Origin: Acidisphaera sp. S103
GTDB taxonomy: Bacteria; Pseudomonadota; Alphaproteobacteria; Acetobacterales; Acetobacteraceae
DNA: 32,787 nucleotides
Direction of reading: 5' to 3'
Assembly: GCF_009765975.1 (NCBI RefSeq)
Contig: NZ_LMUJ01000111.1
Location: forward strand, 75,145-107,931
Under the pieces are notes generated by a model. It worked only from the letters and a program-made list of their open reading frames with translations, had not been told where the DNA came from and searched no databases. This document shows, in pieces, positions 1 to 8,336 of the stretch (its first letter is position 1; the number at the start of each line of letters is the position of its first letter). The position numbers and the translations under genes are program-made.

Positions 1-1
1 C

Positions 2-1258
2 CTGATCCATCTGGCTGGAGGCACTACCCGGTCTCTGCGGGAAAGCTATCTGGCCGGCGAGCGCCAGGATGCCAATGATCAGGCCAGTGACCAGGTCAAG
101 GCGGCTCAACAAGCCTATGACCAGAAACGGAGGGAACAGATGGCGAAGGACCGGGCGGCGAACCCCGCGCATCCAGGCCTGATGCCGGAGCAGCAGCCGT
201 ACCTAAACACGCCGGCGCAGCAGAAGCTTAAGGCGGAATTCGAAGCACAGGTGGCGAAGATCAACGCCGATCGTGACAAGCAGCTTGCTGATCTGGAAAA
301 GGCGAACAAAGGTGGTATCGACTTCGGGCCGTCTCCTGGGAACGATGACAACTCGGTGGACGATCCCGGGTCTGACGACGATGGGAATGACCTATCGGGG
401 ACACCACCGCCCCCAGGCCCTTGGCCGCGTGCGTCGGATACACGCGGGATGCGCAACAACAATCCTACCAACCTAATGTATGCGCCAGGACAGCCGGGCG
501 TCCGTGGGTCCGATGGGCGCTTCGGCATCTATGCGACGATGGGAGAGGGCGTAAGGGCCGACATGCGTCAGTATCTACTCTACCAAAAGCGCGACCATCT
601 GCTGAGTGTGCGAGATATGGTCCTTAAGGCGACTCCTCGCAGTGATAACCCAGATGTCGACAGGTATATTGCCGAAGTTGCGAGGCAGCTGCACGTCGGC
701 GCGGGAGACCCGATCGATCTGACAAACCCCCAAATGGCTGAAGCGTTTATTAACGCAGTCTCCCGACAGGAGAGCGGTCGGGCGCCGGATCCCGCGTCTG
801 TTCACTGGGGCGTCAACCGAGCCTTGGGGATGTCCGATACCGTTGGTGGACGCATGCCAACGGGTGCTCCTGCCGTCACTGACCGACTACGCGCCGCGGG
901 CGACCCACACCCAACTAGCGCGACGTACGATATCATGGGAATACCAAAGAGCACAAAATATCAAGATTCGCTTGATTGGGGTTTATTCCCACCAATCCTG
1001 AAGGAACTCGGATTCCCGTGGACTTCTATGCCCTCTCGCGCGTCCCTGGCACTGGTCAGAGACACTGCTGGCGTCCCTGGCGGCACGACGCCGTTGCCCC
1101 CCAGAACGAATACCGCTGGCGGATCCGGTAGCACCCAGCATCACGTTACTTTCGACGGTAACTTCCAACTGCAATGGCCGAATGGCTCGCCGGCGGCCGC
1201 GCCAATCACCACGCAGTCGCGTGTGGGCATCCCTGTGCCCTCGGGGTCCAGCGGATAA
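2..1258 (+). CDS. Phage structural/lytic-type protein, 5' partial
   Basis: The frame is open from the first bases of the window, so the gene begins upstream and only its C-terminal part (about 418 codons) is seen. The first internal ATG is at 140, but the open coding sequence before it argues against a start there. The visible part opens with a charged, coiled-coil-prone stretch (repeated K, D, A, Q) and then an acidic Pro/Gly linker. A compact region follows that starts RGMRNNNPTNL and contains GSDGRFGIYAT, a pattern I associate with phage 'structural protein P5'/muramidase-like domains in proteobacterial phages. The C-terminus is Gly/Pro/Ser-rich and of low complexity. It directly precedes two other tail-type genes on the same strand. 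A virion-associated tail-tip or lysis role is inferred from family resemblance and position; no catalytic residue is assigned. Confidence 0.75.
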   Translation: MIHLAGGTTRSLRESYLAGERQDANDQASDQVKAAQQAYDQKRREQMAKDRAANPAHPGLMPEQQPYLNTPAQQKLKAEFEAQVAKINADRDKQLADLEKANKGGIDFGPSPGNDDNSVDDPGSDDDGNDLSGTPPPPGPWPRASDTRGMRNNNPTNLMYAPGQPGVRGSDGRFGIYATMGEGVRADMRQYLLYQKRDHLLSVRDMVLKATPRSDNPDVDRYIAEVARQLHVGAGDPIDLTNPQMAEAFINAVSRQESGRAPDPASVHWGVNRALGMSDTVGGRMPTGAPAVTDRLRAAGDPHPTSATYDIMGIPKSTKYQDSLDWGLFPPILKELGFPWTSMPSRASLALVRDTAGVPGGTTPLPPRTNTAGGSGSTQHHVTFDGNFQLQWPNGSPAAAPITTQSRVGIPVPSGSSG

Positions 1259-1371
1259 GACGTTGGGCGGCGATCGGCCGATGAGGCGTAAAGAAAGGCA
1301 ATAAAATCGGGTTATCGCTACGCTGTGTCACGTCGTGACGACAGGCTGCCCACATCGAGAGGTGGGTAACG

Positions 1372-2034
1372 ATGAGCACGACAAGTTGGGCAGCCAAAGA
1401 CGCCAACGGCAACCCGATAAACTTCAATGCCGAGCAGCCTAACCCAGGGGGGCCGTTAACGCCTCACTTCGTGCTGGAGATCAACGGCTCGCCCGTCGCG
1501 GGGGCCGTCCCCGTCCAAGATGCGGCGGCCGAGGCTTCTCTGGCAACGATCGCAGCGAATGGCGCCACCGCGGCGAACCAAGAAACGGCCATCGCTTCCT
1601 TGGCCACGATCGCCTCCAACTCTTCGTCAGGGGTAGGCGGCGCGGGCATCAGCCAGCCCGCCGGCGGAACGGGTATCCAGGGCTGGCTGTCTGGGATCTT
1701 CAAGGCGTTGACCGGCACGCTGACTGCGACGCTGGCGGCCGGGACGAACGCGATCGGATCGGTGACCGTTACTGGGACGCCGCCTGTTTCCGACATCAAC
1801 AGCGCGGCGTTCGCGGGTTCCACCGTTATCACCCCTGGGACAGCGATTTCGACACCCGGGCGATCGATCGCTTTTGTCTGCACGACATCCGGTTCAATTA
1901 CGATCACGCTCCCGGATTCATCGAGCATGACGTTCCCCATCATTGCTTCAGCTAGTCTCCAGACCCTTCCCTTCAACCCGACGCTTTTGACGCTCGGATC
2001 TGGGACGGTCGGCACATTCTGGACGGTGAGGTAA
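1372..2034 (+). CDS. Phage minor structural (tail-type) protein, 220 aa
   Basis: A 220-residue protein rich in Ala, Gly, Ser and Thr with alternating small and beta-branched residues, typical of phage tail or fibre accessory proteins. The start ATG at 1372 has a purine-rich GAGAGGTGGG upstream. A repeat within the N-terminal third (IAANGATAANQETAIASLA, with two ASLATIA copies) suggests a short helical stretch. The C-terminal half is beta-rich and ends in FWTVR. The gene sits 6 bp before the SGNH-domain tail protein and is almost certainly co-transcribed with it. No catalytic motif is visible. Assignment to a virion role rests on composition and neighbours, so the specific function is unknown. 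Confidence 0.7.
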   Translation: MSTTSWAAKDANGNPINFNAEQPNPGGPLTPHFVLEINGSPVAGAVPVQDAAAEASLATIAANGATAANQETAIASLATIASNSSSGVGGAGISQPAGGTGIQGWLSGIFKALTGTLTATLAAGTNAIGSVTVTGTPPVSDINSAAFAGSTVITPGTAISTPGRSIAFVCTTSGSITITLPDSSSMTFPIIASASLQTLPFNPTLLTLGSGTVGTFWTVR

Positions 2035-2040
2035 CCAACG

Positions 2041-4284
2041 ATGCCTCCTTCCCCCTCTCCGATCCCGGCGCTTCCTGTTCCGTCCGGACGCCTCTCCAAC
2101 CGGATTGGCTGGCGTCCTGGGCAGTCTTATTCGAGCTCCATTGCGGGCGGCACGAACGGTGCCACGATCTCGCAACTAATCCATATGGAGGCCGGCTTCA
2201 CCTGGGTTTGCCTCGAACTGATCATGCACACTGCGGCGGGTAGCAACCCGTCCTACACCATTCCGGCCATGTCGGTTTCTCCGACCAGCGCGTTCAACGA
2301 TGGGTTCACTCCGGTTGATATGACCGGGGCTGTCAATCAGACGCTCTGGAAACAGGTTACTTTCAACAATCTGGAAAATGGTGGAAATGGCTACGTCGAG
2401 TTCACATCGCAGCGCGCACCGGTGCCCACGGGCGCCACGATTGTCAGCGGTGGCACCGGCTACCTCAATGGCGGGAGTGGCACGAACGTGCCGGTGCTTG
2501 TCGATGGTTGCGTAGGCGGGACGCCGATCGTTCTGTTTGCGACGATATCGAGCGGTGTCATCACCGCGATAACGGGCGTGGACCCGGGAGCAGGCAACAA
2601 CGTAAGTTACCTGCCGCCGAACCCTGTCACACTCGTCGGCGCTGGTTTTGTCGGGTCCAATGCCTCGGTTGACCTGATCGCCGGTTCAGCATCATCCGTT
2701 ACAATCTCTGGAAGCTCATGGAGCGCGGCAAACAGCTACGATGCCCACCTCGGAACGGTGGTGTATAGCGATTGGATCCCGGTTGGATCGGCGCAGCAGG
2801 GATTTTATGCCCTGGATGGGCAGCCCGGCGCCTACCTGCTGATCCGCGGTGACGTCCCGGCGAATATCACGTCCTACGCCGCGTGCGGCACGGGCCTTGT
2901 CACGCTCACATCGGCGACCATCGATGTTGCTGGAGGCGGCTATCTCGGAGGTGGCAGCGGGCAGCTGGAGGTCCCTGTCATCATCAATAATGCGGCCCAG
3001 CCCGGTGCGGTGGTGGTCAACGTCACGAACGGCGTTCCTCAGTCGGTCGACCACATTGTATATGGTGGCGCGTATAGCGGGTATTCCGGCAATGCGACAT
3101 TTACGGCAGCCGCTACCACTTCGGCCATTGTGACCGCGACATCTTCCGGGTCCGTCCTAGCTGTGACCGAAGTCACCCAGGGGTTTGTCCAGCCGGACCT
3201 TTGGGTGCAGGGCGCATCCGTTCCAACGCAGATATTGCCTGGTGATACAGGCAACGGAGGGGTGGGGACTTACAATCTCACTGCGTCACCGAACGCCCTG
3301 AGTGGTCCTCTGACCCTCTCGACAGACCCGGCTGGCACGGGCCTGACGATCAGCGGCGCCCTCAACATGTCGGACATCCAGAAGTCCTACGCGCCTGGGC
3401 AATCCCCCACCACAGCGCGGCGTTGGTTTGGTTGCCGGACCTTCAACGGGCAGTATGCGGCCGCTGGAACGCAGGCCGGCATGACAAGCATCACCGGCGG
3501 AACGGTGCAGGCTGGCGGCTTTGCGGGCATCGTCGCAGGGGTAATTGCACTCGGCCAGACGCGAGGCTTTACCGTCATGGAATTCGGTGACTCGTTGACG
3601 CAAGGCGTCGGCTCGGATGCTTATGTCAACGGAGCCTGTGCGCTGGCCTGCCGGGCACTTTCCACGCCGCAACGGCCAGTCAGCTATATCAACAATTCCA
3701 AATTGTCATCGCAATCCGAGACGTTCGTAGAGCGGTTCTTTCAATCTATCGCTGCCTATAAACCGAACTGCATCGTTGCGGAGATCATGTCCCCCAACGA
3801 TATCAACGATGGCAGCTACACGACGGCCACCGTCGATGATTCGATCAGGAACTGCTGGACTATTATCCAATGGGGCATCGACAATGATGTCCCCGTCATT
3901 ATTCAAGGCCCGACATGCCAGCCGACAAAGTATAGCATCGCACAGGATGGATTTCGATTAGCTGCGCGGGCCTTGGCGCAGCGGATGGCGGCGCAGGGTA
4001 TGGTGCTTTATTGGGATTGGCCCAACATCGTTGGTGACGCCAGCAGTCCCCAAAAATATCAAGCGTGGACAGCGACGCCGGACTTTATTCATCCGGGGCA
4101 GCCCGGGCAGATCGCGCTCGGCCTCGGATTGCCGGCTGCGGGGCAGGGCGCCCCGTCTTCCTGGCCACTGGCGACAAACGCGACGCTTCCATCGGCAGCC
4201 GGAAATGTCTCCGTCCCCGTTTCGGTCCAGCCGCTTATCAGCCTTCTACAGCGGGTACTTGGTGAGCCAGGAGTATATCAATGA
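2041..4284 (+). CDS. Tail-fibre-like phage protein with C-terminal SGNH/GDSL hydrolase domain
   Basis: A 747-aa modular protein. Residues ~1-130 form an N-terminal beta-rich part. Two related Gly-rich modules begin near residues 131 and 291, each with a GTGYLNGG/GGGYLGGG-type core, resembling repeats in phage fibres. From ~505 an SGNH hydrolase domain follows: block I is EFGDSLTQG with nucleophile Ser518, block III is SPNDIND (Asn586), and block V is DFIHPGQ with Asp681 and His684 in the DxxH spacing. These are the expected catalytic residues of a GDSL esterase/deacetylase. By analogy with SGNH domains in receptor-binding tail proteins, it may trim acetyl or other ester groups from host surface polysaccharide (inference). 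The stop codon overlaps the next start (ATGA at 4281), indicating translational coupling. Confidence 0.85.
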   Translation: MPPSPSPIPALPVPSGRLSNRIGWRPGQSYSSSIAGGTNGATISQLIHMEAGFTWVCLELIMHTAAGSNPSYTIPAMSVSPTSAFNDGFTPVDMTGAVNQTLWKQVTFNNLENGGNGYVEFTSQRAPVPTGATIVSGGTGYLNGGSGTNVPVLVDGCVGGTPIVLFATISSGVITAITGVDPGAGNNVSYLPPNPVTLVGAGFVGSNASVDLIAGSASSVTISGSSWSAANSYDAHLGTVVYSDWIPVGSAQQGFYALDGQPGAYLLIRGDVPANITSYAACGTGLVTLTSATIDVAGGGYLGGGSGQLEVPVIINNAAQPGAVVVNVTNGVPQSVDHIVYGGAYSGYSGNATFTAAATTSAIVTATSSGSVLAVTEVTQGFVQPDLWVQGASVPTQILPGDTGNGGVGTYNLTASPNALSGPLTLSTDPAGTGLTISGALNMSDIQKSYAPGQSPTTARRWFGCRTFNGQYAAAGTQAGMTSITGGTVQAGGFAGIVAGVIALGQTRGFTVMEFGDSLTQGVGSDAYVNGACALACRALSTPQRPVSYINNSKLSSQSETFVERFFQSIAAYKPNCIVAEIMSPNDINDGSYTTATVDDSIRNCWTIIQWGIDNDVPVIIQGPTCQPTKYSIAQDGFRLAARALAQRMAAQGMVLYWDWPNIVGDASSPQKYQAWTATPDFIHPGQPGQIALGLGLPAAGQGAPSSWPLATNATLPSAAGNVSVPVSVQPLISLLQRVLGEPGVYQ

Positions 4285-4736
4285 TCCGTTTACTGATCCT
4301 TGCGGCATTTTTGTTCGCGCCGATCGCCGCTATTGCCCAGGAAAGCCAAGCAGGAGGCAATAACCCAAATGGCAACCAGGCATCACTTGGTATCGTGCCG
4401 CCCGGTACTTCCGTATCTGGCTATGAAGCGTCCGTCGCTGGGATTTCGGCGAGTGGCTTTGTCGTAGCCGTCCCACCGAACGGCGTGCTGCGCGCGATCT
4501 ACGTATACAACACCACGGCCAACGCGGTGACGGGCGGGATCAATATCGGCACGTCGTCGGGGGGAGCCCAGATCGTGAGCGCGGCAGCCGTGGGCGCCAA
4601 TGGCTTGGTCGTCATCAACGGCTCCGCACTGCTATCACCATATAACTCGGCGACCGCGCCGACGCCCCTCTACATCTCCGCCGGTACGGCCTGGAACTCA
4701 GCGGTACTGAATGTCCGCTTCGTCTGGGATCAGTGA
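4281..4736 (+). CDS. Small secreted phage-associated protein, 151 aa
   Basis: Starts inside the stop codon of the SGNH tail gene (ATGA overlap), so the two are probably translationally coupled. The N-terminus is a convincing Sec signal peptide: MIRLL, a hydrophobic core, then AIAQ with likely cleavage after Ala19. The mature part (about 130 aa) is beta-rich and contains TTANAVTGGINIGTSSGG, ending in RFVWDQ. A Sec signal on a gene embedded in a tail cassette is unusual for a virion protein. It could be a small accessory tail protein or an exported host-modifying protein. I do not recognise a characterised family, and the function is unknown. Confidence 0.75.
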   Translation: MIRLLILAAFLFAPIAAIAQESQAGGNNPNGNQASLGIVPPGTSVSGYEASVAGISASGFVVAVPPNGVLRAIYVYNTTANAVTGGINIGTSSGGAQIVSAAAVGANGLVVINGSALLSPYNSATAPTPLYISAGTAWNSAVLNVRFVWDQ

Positions 4737-4912
4737 TGATTAGGCAGCTCGGTCGCCTCCTGGCCCCGCGCTGCTGATTTTCGGGCCGTGGCAGCACAGG
4801 AAAGGTCATAGGGCGGCAATCAAACCGAACCAACGCTGACGAAATGGGGGTCGTGACGAACAGGATGTCTCTGACGCAGAGCGTGACTGCCTCGATTCTT
4901 TGGAGATGAAGA

Positions 4913-5173
4913 ATGCCTCGTTTCGATAAATTTAACCATTTACTCGCCGACCTGGCCAAGCTGCAGGATGGTAACCGCGTCATGCATAAATCCATGAGCG
5001 GTGAAACGGTGCTTCTGCGGCCGGAGGAGGCTCGCAAGCAGGTCGAGCGGCGCGAAAACATTGCAAAGGCGAATACCTTGCTCAAGGCGCTGGTTGATCG
5101 AGGCGAGCTGACGTCGCTTGGTGCCTGCAAATACCAGGCCGAAATTCACCGTCTCGAGCGGGGGCTGATCTGA
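4913..5173 (+). CDS. Hypothetical small phage protein, 86 aa
   Basis: An 86-residue charged, largely helical protein. The start ATG at 4913 is preceded by GGAG at good spacing. The sequence is rich in Lys, Arg, Glu and Leu and has no membrane segment or cysteine cluster. Its TGA overlaps the ATG of the next gene (TGATG at 5171-5175), typical of compact phage operons. No family is recognised. Position between the tail block and the coiled-coil genes suggests an accessory gene of the same phage transcript. Confidence 0.7.
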   Translation: MPRFDKFNHLLADLAKLQDGNRVMHKSMSGETVLLRPEEARKQVERRENIAKANTLLKALVDRGELTSLGACKYQAEIHRLERGLI

Positions 5174-5517
5174 TGGAGCTGCGCGACAGTCCGGTGATGG
5201 TGGCGCTGGAGCTGGCCTCGCGGCAGGCCGCCGCCAGCTCGCGGTTGCGGGCCGCACTTCTCGCCGGCGCCGACACCACCCCCATCCGCGCCGAGTTGGC
5301 CGACCTTGATCGGCAGGTAGCAGAGCTGGCCGCGGAACAGGCGGCGGAAACGGCGTCAACCGAAGCGAATATGGCGGAGCGGATTGACACAGCGGCGGCC
5401 AAGTTGGCGGCGGACGTTACCTCCCGGCTCGCCGCATTTCAGGACGCCTTGAAACTGCCCGCGGCGCCGTCTGAGCAAGCCGTTTCCAACCCATTTTCAT
5501 TTTGTTGCGTAGGATGA
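5173..5517 (+). CDS. Hypothetical Ala-rich coiled-coil phage protein, 114 aa
   Basis: Starts on the ATG that overlaps the previous stop. The protein is strongly Ala/Glu/Leu/Arg-rich with heptad-like spacing (RAELADLDRQVAELAAEQAAE), predicting a long coiled coil over residues ~35-95. The last residues, FSFCCVG, contain a Cys-Cys pair. The next ATG follows 4 bp after the stop. No enzymatic motif is seen. It may be a scaffold- or tail-assembly-type protein, but this cannot be decided from sequence alone. Confidence 0.7.
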   Translation: MELRDSPVMVALELASRQAAASSRLRAALLAGADTTPIRAELADLDRQVAELAAEQAAETASTEANMAERIDTAAAKLAADVTSRLAAFQDALKLPAAPSEQAVSNPFSFCCVG

Positions 5518-5521
5518 TCCA

Positions 5522-6052
5522 ATGAGCCACGTAGATTCAGAAATTGCTGGCGCCGCACACTCGGTCGCAACGGCGCAGCAACAGCTTGAGAGCGCTTCCG
5601 CAAAACTCGCGAGTGCCGGTGAGCAATACGAGCTGGTCGAGCGGCGTGTCGTCGCGCTGAACGTCAAACGAGACAACATTGTCAGCCGGCGTGTGGGTGG
5701 CGACCAACGCCCGAGCGACGCGGCCGAGCTGGCCTTGATCGACGCCGACCGCGAGGCTCTCGCTCCTATCTTGGCCGAATCCCAAGAGGAGATGGCCGCG
5801 GCGCGAGGTCCGGTCCAGGCGGCCAAACGTGCCGTCGATCTGTCGAAACAAAACCTGCAGCTCGTCGAGGACCGCCTAGCAATGGCCGCGCTGCTGGAGC
5901 ACGCTGCCCAGCTGGGCGACCGACTCTACGCAACGATCAAACAGCTCGATGATCTGCATTCTCGAGTCGGTGGGGGCCGGTTGCCGTGGGCACCGCCCCG
6001 TGATCTCTATCAGGCACTGCATCGCCGGGCCGCGCAGTACGGGTTGCTGTAA
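5522..6052 (+). CDS. Hypothetical coiled-coil phage protein, 176 aa
   Basis: A 176-aa protein with an AGGA-type ribosome binding site 8 bp upstream. Residues ~5-120 are dominated by Ala, Glu, Gln and Leu in heptad-like order (ATAQQQLESASAKLASAG and later EEMAAARGPVQAAK), predicting long coiled coils. The C-terminal ~40 residues change character (GGGRLPWAPPRDLYQALHRR). It lies in series with the preceding coiled-coil gene and precedes a GTG-initiated small gene. No known family is recognised. Confidence 0.7.
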   Translation: MSHVDSEIAGAAHSVATAQQQLESASAKLASAGEQYELVERRVVALNVKRDNIVSRRVGGDQRPSDAAELALIDADREALAPILAESQEEMAAARGPVQAAKRAVDLSKQNLQLVEDRLAMAALLEHAAQLGDRLYATIKQLDDLHSRVGGGRLPWAPPRDLYQALHRRAAQYGLL

Positions 6053-6053
6053 G

Positions 6054-6248
6054 GTGGACCTCGCGCTTCCAAAGCGGAAGCGGGGCCAGCACGGCCGGCT
6101 GCCGCTATCCCGTTTAAACTGCCATCGCTTGTTGGCCGCGCTGCAGGAGCGCGCGGAAGCAGGCGACAACGGTGCAGCCGAATCTCTGATTCGGTTGTCA
6201 CTGACTGTGGGGCAGGACGAGCCGGTTGCTGGCAGGGCGGATGGGTAG
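6054..6248 (+). CDS. Hypothetical small basic phage protein, 64 aa (GTG start)
   Basis: A 64-codon frame that begins with GTG directly after the stop of the preceding gene and runs into the next gene by 8 bp. The N-terminus is basic (LPKRKRGQHGR). The rest reads as a helical segment (LLAALQERAEAGDNGAAESL), which looks like real protein rather than shadow. An in-frame ATG at 5949 would require a 100-bp overlap with the upstream gene, so the GTG is preferred. The ribosome binding site is poor (TAAGG abuts the GTG). This is therefore tentative. Confidence 0.45.
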   Translation: MDLALPKRKRGQHGRLPLSRLNCHRLLAALQERAEAGDNGAAESLIRLSLTVGQDEPVAGRADG

Positions 6249-6768
6249 CGTGGCAGACCTCCGCGGCGAGATCGCTGAAGCTGTCCGCCGTGAGGTTGAG
6301 CGGCTCGGCACGGCCGATGTTTCCAAGGCCGCGCTATACCGTCTCTTTCAGGACCGCGGCGCCAGTCGGGCGACGGTGTACCGGGCGATCGACGACGGAT
6401 TGCGCTTGGTGGCCGAGCGCAATGCCGGCCGGCCGAGGAAGGACGTCTCAACGCCGACTCCGACGCCCGGCGTGGGTGTATCCGTTACAGAGATGTCCGG
6501 TGATGTGAGGTCCGACGCCAGTCGGCTGCGGGCAGCCATCGCCGACATCGACCAGGCATTGTCTCAGGTAAGGCACGACGCCACGACGATCCCGGCGGCG
6601 ATGGTCGCGATCCGTGCCGCCCTTACCATGCTTCACGTGCCGGCCGGCCAGTCTGACCAGGCGGATCGGCTTGTTAGGGGGGTCATCGCCGGTTTGCGGC
6701 AGGGCGATGCGACCTTCGGCGCTCAGGTTGCGGCGATCCTCACTCAGATCGGAGGACATACGACATGA
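6241..6768 (+). CDS. HTH-containing phage protein, 175 aa
   Basis: Starts at ATG 6241 after an AGGGCGG purine run; a TTG at 6226 is an alternative start. Residues ~20-50 (KAALYRLFQDRGASRATVYR) read as a helix-turn-helix DNA-binding segment. A Pro/Thr-rich linker (TPTPTPGVGV) separates it from a helical C-terminal domain. This layout fits a phage DNA-binding protein such as a terminase small-subunit-like or transcription accessory protein, but I cannot choose between them. The stop overlaps the next gene's start (ATGA at 6765). Confidence 0.65.
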   Translation: MGSVADLRGEIAEAVRREVERLGTADVSKAALYRLFQDRGASRATVYRAIDDGLRLVAERNAGRPRKDVSTPTPTPGVGVSVTEMSGDVRSDASRLRAAIADIDQALSQVRHDATTIPAAMVAIRAALTMLHVPAGQSDQADRLVRGVIAGLRQGDATFGAQVAAILTQIGGHTT

Positions 6769-7265
6769 CCGCACCGGCGCTCGAGATGATGCGGTGCGAC
6801 AAGCGGTCGATGACGCTGTCCAAGGCGGGCTGCGCCAGGCTGTGGCTCTCGGCCCAAGAGGACAGGCCGAAGGAGTGGGAAGGGCGGTTTGCCTGCATCG
6901 GCTGTCGGGTCGGTGCGATGGGCGCAGGAAAGCCGATGCCGGTGACAACCGAGGCTGTTGAGGCCTGGCGCAACGTTTGCCCGCGGTGCCGCCGCCCGGC
7001 ACAGCGAATGATCGGCAATCGATTTTGCGTATCGTGCTGGAACCGAAATCGGGAAGCGACGGTCATGAAGAATTCGAAGGGCAATCCACCACAGGTTTTG
7101 CTCGCCCGGCTGCACTCGGAAATCGTCGCAGTTTCTGACGGCGCCGCGACCCGAGTTGTTCGCGAAGAAAGCGTCGTTGATCTTGCGGAAATCATCGTCC
7201 TGCATGCCCGCGCGGCCACCGGTGCTCTCGCCTTTAGCCGACCGGCTGCCGTTCATGCAGGATAA
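6765..7265 (+). CDS. Zinc-ribbon phage protein, 166 aa
   Basis: Translationally coupled to the HTH gene (ATGA overlap). It carries ordered Cys pairs: CIGC near residue 46, CPRC near 71 and CVSC near 87, with the segment GNRFCVSCWNRNREA. Together these look like one or two zinc ribbons. The pattern, followed by KNSKGNPPQVLLARLHS, resembles a recurring family of uncharacterised proteins in alphaproteobacterial prophages. Nucleic-acid binding is likely but inferred. The 3' end overlaps the start of a second Cys-rich gene at 7255, suggesting the two work together. Confidence 0.7.
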   Translation: MTAPALEMMRCDKRSMTLSKAGCARLWLSAQEDRPKEWEGRFACIGCRVGAMGAGKPMPVTTEAVEAWRNVCPRCRRPAQRMIGNRFCVSCWNRNREATVMKNSKGNPPQVLLARLHSEIVAVSDGAATRVVREESVVDLAEIIVLHARAATGALAFSRPAAVHAG

Positions 7266-7533
7266 TCTTTGGTCGCTGACCGGTCATGTGTGCCTCGGGT
7301 GCCTTGGCCGCGTGTTGGAATGCGACGGCGTGTTCATGTGCGCAGACTGCGAGGCAGAGGCGAAGGACAAGCCGGACGCGATCTGCGGGTGCGGCCTTCG
7401 TATCGAAGGAATCACCCGGGCCAGTGGGTTCCGGTGTGGCCCGAATCCCCGCCGGTCAGCCGAAACCCCTGGCGCTATCGCCATCTTGTTCGCGGGAAGT
7501 CCGACGCCGGAGACGGGGAGTCCGCCAGCGTGA
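7255..7533 (+). CDS. Second small Cys-rich zinc-ribbon phage protein, 92 aa
   Basis: ATG 7255 overlaps the end of the preceding gene by 11 bp. Near the N-terminus are CLGC and CADC about 16 residues apart, a classical four-Cys zinc-ribbon spacing, followed by CGCG and a later single Cys. The C-terminus is of low complexity (Pro/Thr/Gly). Two adjacent zinc-ribbon genes of different sequence suggest paired nucleic-acid-binding accessory proteins. Frames extending further upstream are open but would overlap the previous gene extensively, so the ATG at 7255 is preferred. Confidence 0.65.
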   Translation: MQDNLWSLTGHVCLGCLGRVLECDGVFMCADCEAEAKDKPDAICGCGLRIEGITRASGFRCGPNPRRSAETPGAIAILFAGSPTPETGSPPA

Positions 7534-8192
7534 ATGGCGTGGAGCGAATCATGGCTGCGGCAGCCGACTGCGCACGGCCCGATGAGATGACCGGAATCGC
7601 GAAGATTATGGCGGCCGCCGGCGAGGCAGGGGTGCCACCCCTCAACGATCAGTCCGGCATCCGGAAAATCATGGAGGCTGCGGCGGAAGGGCAGCGCAGG
7701 GCCGCGGCGGACGGCACGGATCGGATCCGGCAATGCGCGGGCTTACCAACCCGGGCGGAAGAGGAAATGGCGAAGGCGCTGGCCGATCTGGACACGCTGG
7801 AAAGCCAGGGCCGCCGGACGCCGGCCCCGACGCCGCGGAGGTCACTGAAACCGCAGCCGTCGCGCATCGCCGGCCGGCATGACGTCATGCCCGCGCCCCC
7901 CGGCGCCTTTCGTCGCCCTACCAAGCCGCCACCTCGGCCGATTACCTTCAATCCCGATGGAGGCTTTGCCTACTTCGAGTTCCGCGACCGCCTCGCCGGC
8001 GACATGCGCGGCGGCTTCGTCGGTGCCGGCGCGGCCCGGTTGATGGAGCATGCACACGACCATTACGGCATAGACAAAGGGGATGCCTCCGAGTGGGTTG
8101 AGAAATTCATGCTCGATATGATCCGACATCGGGAGCGCAAGCGGATGCAGGTAGCGCAATGGCGGCCAGACCTGGCCGGCCCTGAGACGTAG
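7530..8192 (+). CDS. Hypothetical phage protein, 220 aa (GTG start)
   Basis: The GTG at 7530 overlaps the previous stop (GTGA), with ACGGGGAG 9 bp upstream. The same frame is open much further upstream, but that part reads as Arg/Gly-rich shadow of the zinc-ribbon gene. The protein contains three similar helical units near its N-terminus (VERIMAAAA, IAKIMAAAGEAG, IRKIMEAAAEG), an internal repeat of about 30 residues. A Pro/Arg-rich linker follows, then a conserved-looking C-terminal domain with AYFEFRDRLAG and ASEWVEKFMLDMIRHRER. Function unknown; the repeat hints at a protein- or nucleic-acid-binding scaffold. Confidence 0.65.
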   Translation: MNGVERIMAAAADCARPDEMTGIAKIMAAAGEAGVPPLNDQSGIRKIMEAAAEGQRRAAADGTDRIRQCAGLPTRAEEEMAKALADLDTLESQGRRTPAPTPRRSLKPQPSRIAGRHDVMPAPPGAFRRPTKPPPRPITFNPDGGFAYFEFRDRLAGDMRGGFVGAGAARLMEHAHDHYGIDKGDASEWVEKFMLDMIRHRERKRMQVAQWRPDLAGPET

Positions 8193-8336
8193 GGAAGGTG
8201 TGAGGCCTCAATGCATCCCGGGCCTGTGACCCCTCCCTTCATTGGCCGCATCCGGTGCCAGGCGGTAGACGGCCTTCCAAGCGATCAGTCATTCGTGATA
8301 TAGAGGCAACGAAATAAACAACATAAGGCAATTGCG

